Shown: positions 1 through 7,376, numbered from the stretch's first letter. The stretch is 8,170 bases of DNA from an uncultured Oscillospiraceae bacterium (GCA_900549675.1 URPG01000082.1:1-8170), one strand, 5' to 3'. Numbers and translations are program-made. Notes: generated by a model not told the origin, from the letters alone.

Positions 1-51
1 TGGCTTTCTCCTATTGAAGCTCTTTCTGCTTTCTCTGTCCAATATGTTTGA
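1..51 (+). CDS. 3' end of an unidentified upstream reading frame, possibly a transposase tail
   Basis: Frame 1 is open from the window edge to a TGA at 49-51 and reads WLSPIEALSAFSVQYV. A Trp/Gly-x-Ser-Pro-x-Glu stretch close to the C terminus is common in DDE transposases such as the IS3/IS150 OrfB group (pattern SPxEYR), so an insertion-sequence end is possible. Only 16 codons are visible, no terminal inverted repeat can be assigned, and chance openness is likely over this length. The call is a weak suggestion. Confidence 0.22.
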   Translation, partial: WLSPIEALSAFSVQYV

Positions 52-97
52 CAAACCTACATTTTTGATATTGCAAAGTTAATCGCAGTATTATTAT

Positions 98-243
98 AGG
101 AGGATAAACAAATATCCAAAAAAATTAAAAATGCTTATTTCTCGATGAACGACAAGCAGGATTTTTGTACTTTTGAAAAGTGTAGAGGTCAGACACCAAC
201 CGGTGTGCTGCCTTTACGCTTGTTTTTTATGCCCAAATTTTGA
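98..243 (+). other. Orphan Shine-Dalgarno followed by a 43-codon open stretch lacking a normal start
   Basis: A consensus AGGAGG lies at 98-103. Eight bases later, at 112, is an ATA codon that opens a frame running to TGA at 241-243; its beginning reads I-SKKIKNAYFSMNDKQDF. A single A-to-G change at base 114 would make it ATG at ideal spacing, so it resembles the front of a small gene that lost its start. However, the second half lies inside the hairpin at 178-221, which argues that this part is RNA structure, not protein. An in-frame ATG at 145 has no ribosome binding site. It may be a decayed gene front, a leader peptide or chance. Confidence 0.2.
178..228 (+). terminator. Strong hairpin plus T-run (intrinsic terminator or attenuator)
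   Basis: Bases 178-197 pair with 202-221 around a 4-base AACC loop. There are 19 pairs, two of them G-T, with single-base bulges at T189 and G207. G222 and six T (223-228) follow directly. On the + strand this has the form of a Rho-independent terminator. It would end transcription from upstream of the pilus operon, insulating it, or act as an attenuator if a promoter lies upstream. The stem is longer than needed for simple termination. Confidence 0.65.
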
Positions 244-436
244 TTTATCAACAATAGTGAAAGCAGATTCTTAAATTTACAAAAAACATTTCAGAAAAAA
301 AGCCTGTTTACGACGAAAAAGAAACGAAAGAAAAATTTAGGTTGACAATAAGAGAATAAAAAGAAGGCAATGATTAAAAATAAGTGAAAATTCTCATAAA
401 AGCAACATTATTTACACAGGAATATCCCTTTGTTTT

Positions 437-470
437 TTTACAAAATCTGTCCAAGTGACAATGCTAGAAT
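437..470 (+). promoter_or_regulatory. Candidate promoter of the pilus operon
   Basis: TGCTAGAAT at 462-470 matches an extended -10 element (TGnTAnaAT). The nearest -35-like hexamer, TTTACA at 437-442, is 22 bases away and too far, while the 17-base spacing position has no consensus. A -35-poor, extended -10 promoter is therefore the only reading. Transcription would start near 477, giving a leader of about 120 bases. A 7-base inverted pair GGAATAT (419-425) and ATATTCC (498-504) brackets it. The call is tentative. Confidence 0.3.
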
Positions 471-578
471 ACAAAACGGTAAGTGTTTTAAGACGAAATA
501 TTCCAAGAAAGATGCTGCCTTAAAATCAAACATAGAAAATAACAAAGCCTAAATTCGTTTTGCATAATAAGCAAAGAC

Positions 579-584
579 AGGAGG
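579..584 (+). promoter_or_regulatory. Ribosome binding site of the tip adhesin gene
   Basis: AGGAGG at 579-584 lies 12 bases before the ATG at 597. The spacing is longer than at the other genes of the operon, but the ATG opens a classical Sec signal peptide and no better start exists in this frame. Confidence 0.75.
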
Positions 585-596
585 ATAAGTACGGTT

Positions 597-3500
597 ATGA
601 AAAAAGAAAAATCCAAAACCGTCAAGAGAAGAAGGATACTTTCATTTTTTCTATCTTGTGTAATGGCAATTTCATTCAGTTCCTCTTATTTATTGGCAGA
701 GGCGCAGACAACAAGTCAGGAGGAAAGCTTGATTTCTTCAGAACAGCCGGAACTACCGCAGGGAGAAAGTTCGGAAGTTCCGGAGTCTAATGTATCACAA
801 GATTTACTGGTTTCTTCTTCCCACCCAATTGAGGATACAGAATCCGATTCTGAGGTTTCTATGCCAGAAGGTGAGAAACCAAATTTTTCCCACCCCGTCA
901 TTAATGAAGCGGCAGTACCTTTGGATATGAATCCGTTTATTAGCGAAATGAATATTATGAAAAAGGTAAATGGAACCTATATCAAAATTGAAAATATAGA
1001 AGAAGATATTTTTGATGAAGATGAAATTAAGGTGCTTTTTGATTTTGTGATACCGGCACAAACGGCAACCAAAGAAAATAAAACATTCACCTTTCAGCTT
1101 CCGACAGACGGTATGCTGTGGACAGAGGTCACAGATGGTGAACTGGAAGAGTATAAGCAAGCGGTGGCGGATTACACGGTAAAGGATAACTTGCTTACCA
1201 TTACATATCGTGATGAATTTATTGAAAAAAAAGAATTATCTCCCATTTGGGGAAGCTTTTTTATTGAAGGAAAAGCAGAACTGCAAGAGGAGGGCACACC
1301 CGGTAAAGAAGTGGTTTTTGGCGAAACAGGTTATCATTTTACGATAAAACCAACACCGGAAGAAAAGAAATGGGATTTAAAAGCAGAAAAATGGGGTTCT
1401 GTTCAAAATAAAACGGCAAGCTATACGGTAAAAATTTCCACGCAAAAGGGGACAAAAGAAGAGATTGACATAAAAGATTCACTGGACAGTGTGAAGGCCC
1501 GGTACATAGAGAATAGTTTTAAAATGATAAAAAGAAATGCAGACGGGGCAGTCGACAGCACTTTTTCGGCAATACCCGAAATTATACAGGAAAACGGCAA
1601 ACCTGCTTTTCAATATTTAAATCTCCCCAAGTTGGAAAGCAAAGAAAGCTATGAAATTACTTATGAGGTGAAAATAGATGCTGATTTCTTTACAGTAGAG
1701 GGTAAACCAATCAATGGAGTTAAAAAGCTCAAAAATAAGATTGTGGCAGAAAGCGGACCTCATAAAGATGAGCGTGATTTTTCAGTAGACTTCCGGAACC
1801 AAATCATTCAAAAAGAAGGTACTGCCAAAGTAAAAGATAACAAAATTATTTGGACAATTACCATTAACCGAGAAAAAGCAGATATTAGCGGCTGGGTGCT
1901 GACAGATGAAATGACATTGCCGAGCGGCCAAAAAATAGAACTGAAAGATATAAAGGGTGTTTTAAAGGACTCATCGGGAAATATAATCGACGGCAATGTT
2001 TCCTTTCCTTATACTTTCCCTGCCGAATCAAATGATACCTATACCTTAACGTATGAAACGGCCCTAGGGGATTTGGGGCATAAAGATAGCGAGAAATATC
2101 AAAACAAAATAACTATTACCGACGGTGAGAACGAATACCAAGGTGATAAGACCGTTACAGTTACCGCAGACCATCAGACCAAGACGGCACAAAAAGAAAC
2201 AGAAGACATTCCTGGGGCGGATGCTGAGAAATATATTTGGCAGACTGTTCTAAAAATTCCCAAGGGGGGATTGCCCGCAAATCTTTCTTCCTATAAAGAC
2301 GTGGCAGGAGAACATCTCTATTTTACAGGTGACACGTTTGAGGTGGGAGAAAATACAAAGGAATTTGTGATTTTAGGAAAAAACATAGAACAAGAGGTTC
2401 GTTTAACAGAAGGCGTAGATTACGACTTGGTTTTCTATGAGGACAGTGAAAAAGAAGAAAATTCCTATACAATGGAAGATTTAAAAAACAATAAAGCACT
2501 GAAAGCGAAGGCGTTTAAAATCTTGTTTCTAAAAGATATCGATGAAACCAAAGTTCAGGAACTTCATTTCTCTTATGGAACGTATGCGGATTACAGTTGG
2601 ATTCAGGACCAAAACAACAAAACATTTATAAACAAAGCTTATTTTACCATAAACGGAAAAACAGAGGTGGACCAAGCACAAAAAAATTACAGTAAAAAAT
2701 ATTCTCTGCTTAAGCAAGCAAGCCCGAATGGTGAAAAGCATACTTATACCAATCAGAATTTAAATTTAAAGTATCAAGAAATTGACAATCAGCTTTATTA
2801 CCGCCTATTAGTAAACATGGAAAAAAATCAAAAAGGAAAATTGTTGATTACCGACACTCTGCCGGCAGGTACCACTTTGGTCAAAGATTCTTTTGCAGCT
2901 TTTTTCTATGACAATGATTACTATGAACATAAAGGCTACAATGTCAAAATTGATGATTTAGTTCAGTGGGAAGTAAAAGACAATCAACTGTTCATTGAAG
3001 TGGAAAAAGGATATGAAGGCAATGCACTGGTGTTTTACTACACATTATCGATAGAGGAGGATGAAAGCTGGCAGAATCATGAACAGACCTCTAAAATTTA
3101 TCGTAATAAAGCGGAACAAGGCGACAGTACTGCCGAACACGAAACCGAAGTTACAAGAAATAATAAAGTAATTGAGAAAACCGGGGATTCTTCTCAAAAA
3201 GATATCATTGATTACCGTGTGACTATTAATCCTCTGGGCAAAGATTTAGATAAAAGTGCAGATACCCTTACCATGACCGATTATTTGCGGGCCAATCTAC
3301 AGGCGGCCAAAAAAATAGAGCTGCTGAAGGATTCTGTGAAATTATACCGTTATGACAGTCAAGCCAAGGAAAATCATTATAGAGGAGAAGAACTCGGCGA
3401 ACGAGAGTATGGCTATGTATATGACGGTTATCGGTATACGACTACTTTTACGCTGCCCGACAGCACTCCGCTTGTTTTAGAGTATTCCTACTATTTTGAG

Positions 3501-4847
3501 GCGGTGCAAGAAGAGGGCGAAGTGACGGTATCCAATACGGTAGAGCTAAAAGGTTTGGGCAAAGACCACGGTGACGAAGCCAAAAACACCGTAAAAACCT
3601 CTGCCAGCGGAGGTACTTCTTATAAAGCGCAAGTAACGCTGTATAAGGTAGACAGCGAAGATTATCAGAAGCTGCTGCCGGGGGCTGAGTTTTCACTCTA
3701 TCAAACCACGGTGGAAGAATATAGAAAAAATAAAGAGTGGCAGTTGGTGTCAGACAATTTAATTTCCGATGAAAAAGGCGAAATTCACTTTGTTCCCAAA
3801 ATGAATACAAAAAGCGGTTCTTCTGCGCATTCGATTGAACGTTCTTCGCAAATTTTATACCGGTTGGTGGAAACCAAAGCCCCCGAAGGCTATCAATTAA
3901 ACGAAAATAATCATTTCTATTTTGTGTGGCTGCCGGATTCCGAACAAAATATCGAACAGACCGTAAAACAAATTACGGAAAGATTAATTCATCCCATCAA
4001 TGAACTCAGTAAACCCGAAGAACAAATTTCCGCGGGGCAGGTAAGGATTTTTCTCAATACAGGCGGAGAAATGTATATCACCAATGCCTATGAGAATTTG
4101 ACGGTAGAAAAGTTTTGGGAAGATGAATTTGGAAACCCCCTGACCCCGCAGACAAAAGAAATTGAAGTCAAACTCTATCGGCAAAGCAAAAAAACGGTGG
4201 GGCATAAGGTGAAAGTTACAGCAGGCTCTCCCAATACAAAGATATCAGCAGAGCAAACCATTTATGTAAAAGACGGCTCTGATGTAACAATTCATATTGC
4301 CGGAAATTATTATTGTTCCGATTGGAAAGCTATAAAAAACGGGGAATTTTGGCATAATGTCAATGTGGGAAATCAAAAAGATTTCTCTTATACGATTACT
4401 GACATTCAAGAAGATGCAGAGTATCGGTTTGAGGCAATGAATTGGTTTGATTGGATTGATTTACAGCTTAGCGGCTATCAAAAAGCAGAAGAAAGTGAAG
4501 GTGAGAAAGAAGAAGTTGATTTAGTTACTTTACGTCAGGAAAATAATTGGAAGTACAGCTGGTCAAATTTAGAAATCCAGGATAAGGATGGGAATCCGTA
4601 TTTCTATTTTGCCGAGGAAGTCAATGTTCCGGCTGGCTTTAAGGTTGAATACAGGAACAATGGAATTTTTTCCGGTGGAATTTTAATACTGAACATTTGG
4701 GAAAAAACACATGCAAAACTTCCCGAAACAGGAGGTGACGGACAGAATTTTCCAATGCTTGCGGGGGTTATGATGATGTCTTTCAGCACTGGAGTTTATT
4801 GCAAAATCAGACGCAAAAAACAAAATGCCGACCATCAAATAAAATAG
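597..4847 (+). CDS. LPXTG-anchored multidomain pilus adhesin (probable tip pilin)
   Basis: A 1416-residue surface protein. Residues 1-36 are a long basic signal peptide (KRRR then a hydrophobic core, likely cut after A36). Residues 37-110 are a Ser/Glu/Pro-rich linker. Residues 118-255 form a beta-rich N-terminal domain, perhaps the ligand-binding part. Five tandem beta-sandwich units follow (about 259-385, 402-520, 526-690, 700-845, 856-990). A SpaA/CnaB domain has Lys1017, E-box YRLVETKAPEGY with Glu1092, and Asn1163. A second CnaB domain has Lys1172, Glu1340 or Glu1341, and Asn1366, split by about 105 inserted residues. LPETG is at 1375-1379, then a membrane segment and a basic tail. Isopeptide residues are inferred from family patterns. 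First in the operon and by far the largest, it is most likely the tip pilin. It has no recognisable vWA domain, and with no Cys between the signal peptide and Cys1240, no N-terminal thioester domain. The ligand cannot be told from sequence. Confidence 0.9.
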   Translation: MKKEKSKTVKRRRILSFFLSCVMAISFSSSYLLAEAQTTSQEESLISSEQPELPQGESSEVPESNVSQDLLVSSSHPIEDTESDSEVSMPEGEKPNFSHPVINEAAVPLDMNPFISEMNIMKKVNGTYIKIENIEEDIFDEDEIKVLFDFVIPAQTATKENKTFTFQLPTDGMLWTEVTDGELEEYKQAVADYTVKDNLLTITYRDEFIEKKELSPIWGSFFIEGKAELQEEGTPGKEVVFGETGYHFTIKPTPEEKKWDLKAEKWGSVQNKTASYTVKISTQKGTKEEIDIKDSLDSVKARYIENSFKMIKRNADGAVDSTFSAIPEIIQENGKPAFQYLNLPKLESKESYEITYEVKIDADFFTVEGKPINGVKKLKNKIVAESGPHKDERDFSVDFRNQIIQKEGTAKVKDNKIIWTITINREKADISGWVLTDEMTLPSGQKIELKDIKGVLKDSSGNIIDGNVSFPYTFPAESNDTYTLTYETALGDLGHKDSEKYQNKITITDGENEYQGDKTVTVTADHQTKTAQKETEDIPGADAEKYIWQTVLKIPKGGLPANLSSYKDVAGEHLYFTGDTFEVGENTKEFVILGKNIEQEVRLTEGVDYDLVFYEDSEKEENSYTMEDLKNNKALKAKAFKILFLKDIDETKVQELHFSYGTYADYSWIQDQNNKTFINKAYFTINGKTEVDQAQKNYSKKYSLLKQASPNGEKHTYTNQNLNLKYQEIDNQLYYRLLVNMEKNQKGKLLITDTLPAGTTLVKDSFAAFFYDNDYYEHKGYNVKIDDLVQWEVKDNQLFIEVEKGYEGNALVFYYTLSIEEDESWQNHEQTSKIYRNKAEQGDSTAEHETEVTRNNKVIEKTGDSSQKDIIDYRVTINPLGKDLDKSADTLTMTDYLRANLQAAKKIELLKDSVKLYRYDSQAKENHYRGEELGEREYGYVYDGYRYTTTFTLPDSTPLVLEYSYYFEAVQEEGEVTVSNTVELKGLGKDHGDEAKNTVKTSASGGTSYKAQVTLYKVDSEDYQKLLPGAEFSLYQTTVEEYRKNKEWQLVSDNLISDEKGEIHFVPKMNTKSGSSAHSIERSSQILYRLVETKAPEGYQLNENNHFYFVWLPDSEQNIEQTVKQITERLIHPINELSKPEEQISAGQVRIFLNTGGEMYITNAYENLTVEKFWEDEFGNPLTPQTKEIEVKLYRQSKKTVGHKVKVTAGSPNTKISAEQTIYVKDGSDVTIHIAGNYYCSDWKAIKNGEFWHNVNVGNQKDFSYTITDIQEDAEYRFEAMNWFDWIDLQLSGYQKAEESEGEKEEVDLVTLRQENNWKYSWSNLEIQDKDGNPYFYFAEEVNVPAGFKVEYRNNGIFSGGILILNIWEKTHAKLPETGGDGQNFPMLAGVMMMSFSTGVYCKIRRKKQNADHQIK

Positions 4848-4851
4848 GAGG
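4846..4851 (+). promoter_or_regulatory. Ribosome binding site of the major pilin gene
   Basis: AGGAGG overlaps the TAG stop of the adhesin gene (4845-4847) and lies 5 bases before the ATG at 4857. This overlap favours coupled translation of the first two genes. Confidence 0.8.
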
Positions 4852-4856
4852 AAAAA

Positions 4857-6471
4857 ATGAAAAAATTAAAAACAAAATTGACAGCTTTTGTGCTGTCAGC
4901 ACTTTTGGTGATGAGTATGAGTTTGCCTGCCTTTGCGGAAAGTCAGGAGAAAGGGTCTATCCTCATCAAAGGAAATACGGCACAGACTTTAGTGGGCAAA
5001 TCTTTTGCATTTAACCGCTACAACGACCACAGACGAAACGAAGGTGGCCTATACAGTCAATGCAAAGTATACAGATGTTTTATGTACGGTTATTGGTAAG
5101 CTGAAAAGTGGTTCACTGGCACAAGAGGGAGAGGTCATTCCCTATTTAGAGGGAATGCAAAACGATGCAGGGCTTTTGCGTGAATTTGCCGATGAGGTTT
5201 ATCGAGAAATAGAAGCAGGACAGATAAGTCCCGAGGGGACCGTACAGGCAACAGAACAAAATGTAAATGCAGAAAATCAGTTGACAATTCAAAACTTGGA
5301 TTTGGGATATTATTTGGTTCGTGAGAGTGCCACACAGGGCGGAGCGACTTCTCTCTGTATGCTCAACTCAGTTACGAAGAGCAGTACCGTAGTCATTAAG
5401 TCGGATTATCCTACTGTTGAAAAGAAAGTACAGGAAGAAAGCTATGACTTAGATGAAAACTACGGAGAAGGTTATAATGACGCCGCCGATTATGACATCG
5501 GTGATACCATTCCATTTTCTTATTACGGTAAAATTCCGGATTTTACCGGCTATGACACCTATGAAATGGCATTTTACGATAAAATGGAGCAGGGACTCAG
5601 TTTTTTACCCGAGAGTATCAGCGTTACCATAGGAACCCAAACACTGGGTGCAAACGATTTTACTGTACATACTGAAAATGTAGAGGATGAGGGAGAAACA
5701 GCAACGTTCAGCATCGTTTTAAACGATGTAAAACAGCTTGTCCAAAAATATAATCTATCTGTCGGTGACCCAATAAGAATAGATTATCAAGCTATTTTGA
5801 ATGAATTAGCAGTGATAGGTCCAACGGGGAACCGTAATACCGTGTGGCTGACGTATGATTCCAACCCTTATGAAAAAGAAAAAAGAAGAACGGAAAAAGA
5901 TTCTGTGGTGGTTTTCACCTTTGCGTTAGAGGTGGATAAGGTCAATGGAGATGATCCGGAAGAAAGATTGGCAAAAGCCGAATTTGAACTGCAAGACAGC
6001 GAGGGAAAAGTCATTCCGGTCAGCAAATTAGAGGGTACGGGCAATCAATATGTCGTAGACCCCAACGGAACAGATTCTATTGTGAGTGACAGCAAAAGTG
6101 AAATTGAAATTAAAGGTTTAGACGCAGGAGAATATTATCTTGAAGAAATAAAGGCACCGGACGGTTATAACAAACTAAAAGACAAAATTAAAGTTGTGGT
6201 AACTGCTGCCTATAAAAATCGTCAAACTTGGAGCGGAGCCGATACGCATGAGATGATTGAAAATTTGTCTGCCACGGTGGGAAAAGACGCTGTCCCTGTT
6301 CAAGAGGGCATAGTACCGTTGGTGGTTCAAAATTTCTCAGGCATTCATCTGCCGGAAACAGGCGGTGTGGGTACAGCCATGTTTACCGCAGGCGGAACAG
6401 TTCTCATGGGAGCGGCGGTTGTTTTACTGGTTAAATTCAAAAAAAAGGAAGATAAATTTATTGATCGATAA
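4857..6471 (+). pseudogene. Major (backbone) pilin, SpaH/EbpB-like, interrupted by a frameshift
   Basis: The start ATG opens a clear signal peptide (MKKLKTKLTAFVLSALLV, cleavage near PAFA-ES) and the start of pilin domain 1 (GSILIKG, VGKSF). This frame stops at 5097-5099. The rest of the pilin continues in the +1 frame up to TAA at 6469-6471: remainder of domain 1 (KVAYTVNAKY, GYYLVRE), a DYPTVEKKV stretch at about 5404-5430 where the pilin lysine is expected, an isopeptide domain 2 (YDTYEMAFYDKMEQGLSF from 5551), a C-terminal CnaB domain with E-box YYLEEIKAPDGY (from 6133) and terminal-strand VQNFSG, LPETG at 6349-6363, membrane segment and basic tail. Rejoined it would be about 540 residues, normal for backbone pilins. 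As read, one product is a short secreted fragment; the larger part could start only at a TTG (5005) with no signal peptide. Error, mutation or phase variation are all possible. Confidence 0.85.
4993..5040 (+). other. Frameshift site in the major pilin gene
   Basis: Frame 0 matches the pilin family through VGKSF (4992-5006); the +1 frame matches from about KVAYT (5041 on). The +1 frame is closed by TAG at 4990-4992, so the shift lies between there and about 5040. The stretch is rich in short ACR-type repeats. The unit GCTACAAC occupies 5017-5024; a second tandem copy would give N-R-Y-N-A-T-T-T-T-D-E and join both halves in frame. Removing one T at 5010-5012 would also join them, giving FALTATTTT, but with a shorter loop than usual. 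The choice of repair is inference. Confidence 0.75.
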
Positions 6472-6485
6472 AAGGAGTGGAGGCT

Positions 6486-7376
6486 TTGCAAAAGAAAATT
6501 ACAATGACAGTGCTGGTAATTATATTTTTGCTGGGGGCCTCCCTTTTTATTTATCCAACTGTCAGCAATTGGTTAAACCAACAAACTCAAAGCCGTGCTG
6601 CCGCCAATTATTTAGAGGCGGTACGGCATTTTAAGACAGAAGAGTATCAAGCTGAAAAAGAAAAGGCACATCAGTATAATCAGTGGTTAACGGAAACCTA
6701 TTCTTCTCTTAACGAAGCAGTTTTATCAGAGGAGAAAAACACCCATTCTATCTATAAAACAGTGTTAAACGGAGGAGAAAACGGTATCATGGGTATTTTA
6801 GAAATTCCCGTGATTGATGTATATCTACCTATTTACCATGGGACAGATGATGAGGTATTGCAGGTAGGGATTGGCCATTATCTTGGTTCATCCATGCCGG
6901 TGGGAGGCAAAAGCAGTCATGCTGTTCTGACAGGGCATAGGGGGCTGCCGTCTGCTAAACTATTAACGGATATTGATAAGATGCAGGAGAAAGACTTGTT
7001 TTACATCCATGTGTTGGATGAAACCTTAACCTATCAAGTAGACGATATTCGTACGGTAACTCCGTTGGTACTGGAGAGCATGGATATCATGCGGGGAGAA
7101 GATTATGTGACATTGGTGACTTGTACGCCTTATGGCATTAACACACATCGTTTACTGGTAAGAGGGAAACGTGTGCCAACAGATGAAAAAACTGCGCCTG
7201 CTATGGCAAACGTTGAAAAACAGCAAGAAGAGAATGATATCTTTGCGGTCGTTTTCATCATTGTGCTGATTGTTTTTGTGACCACTGTAAGCAAAATTCG
7301 TTATCAAAGAAAAAAGCATCGTCCAAGTGAATCTCATGAACAAAATAAGCAAGAAGAGCGGACAGGAGGCTTGTAA
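6486..7376 (+). CDS. srtC: Class C (pilus-polymerising) sortase
   Basis: Membrane-bound transpeptidase that cleaves pilins at the LPxTG Thr-Gly bond and joins the acyl group to a lysine of the next pilin. I chose TTG 6486: AAAGGAG (6471-6477) is 8 bases upstream, and the product begins MQKKITMTVLV as relatives do. GTG 6477 is also in frame but overlaps that ribosome binding site. Seen in the 296-residue product: N-terminal membrane helix (about 5-22) with FIYPTVSNWLNQ, GILEIPVIDVYLPIYHGT core, catalytic His151 in TGHRG, Cys213 in TLVTCTPYG, Arg222 in HRLLVRGKR, and a second membrane helix (about 251-271) with a basic tail. This two-helix layout is typical of class C. Where the lid motif Asp-Pro-Phe/Trp/Tyr is expected it has Ser88-Ile89-Tyr90, so the usual Asp-Pro is missing. 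It lies 14 bases after the backbone gene and overlaps the next gene by one base. Confidence 0.93.
   Translation: MQKKITMTVLVIIFLLGASLFIYPTVSNWLNQQTQSRAAANYLEAVRHFKTEEYQAEKEKAHQYNQWLTETYSSLNEAVLSEEKNTHSIYKTVLNGGENGIMGILEIPVIDVYLPIYHGTDDEVLQVGIGHYLGSSMPVGGKSSHAVLTGHRGLPSAKLLTDIDKMQEKDLFYIHVLDETLTYQVDDIRTVTPLVLESMDIMRGEDYVTLVTCTPYGINTHRLLVRGKRVPTDEKTAPAMANVEKQQEENDIFAVVFIIVLIVFVTTVSKIRYQRKKHRPSESHEQNKQEERTGGL
7364..7369 (+). promoter_or_regulatory. Ribosome binding site of the minor pilin gene
   Basis: AGGAGG lies inside the last codons of the sortase gene, 6 bases before ATG 7376. The sortase stop and this start overlap as TAATG (7374-7378), a layout that favours translational coupling. Confidence 0.8.

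Larger units (their letters stand above)
52..596. other. Non-coding region upstream of the pilus operon
   Basis: About 545 AT-rich bases without a convincing gene. In order it holds an orphan ribosome binding site at 98-103, a long hairpin with T-run at 178-228, a stray TTGACA at 342-347 with no good -10 at proper distance, an extended -10-like element at 462-470, a small inverted repeat TTTGC/GCAAA at 559-563 and 571-575, and the AGGAGG of the first pilus gene at 579-584. Bases 230-410 are A-rich with stops in all frames and show nothing else I can identify. Confidence 0.7.

Noticed and set aside
342..371. TTGACA at 342-347 as the -35 of the operon promoter
   Set aside because: At 16-18 bases spacing the -10 position reads AGGCAA/GGCAAT, which is poor.
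3448..3810. Long open frame on the minus strand inside the adhesin gene
   Set aside because: It is antisense to well-supported coding sequence, has no ribosome binding site and its translation has no domain-like features; other minus-strand frames in the window are the same.
4993..5099. Programmed ribosomal frameshifting in the major pilin
   Set aside because: The shift needed is +1. There is no slow or stop codon at the join, no RF2-like site and no clear stimulatory structure; the frame-0 stop is far downstream at 5097. A DNA-level change is simpler.
5005..6471. The larger pilin part as an independent gene starting at TTG 5005
   Set aside because: It would lack a signal peptide and the first pilin strand, has no ribosome binding site, and begins in the middle of a domain.
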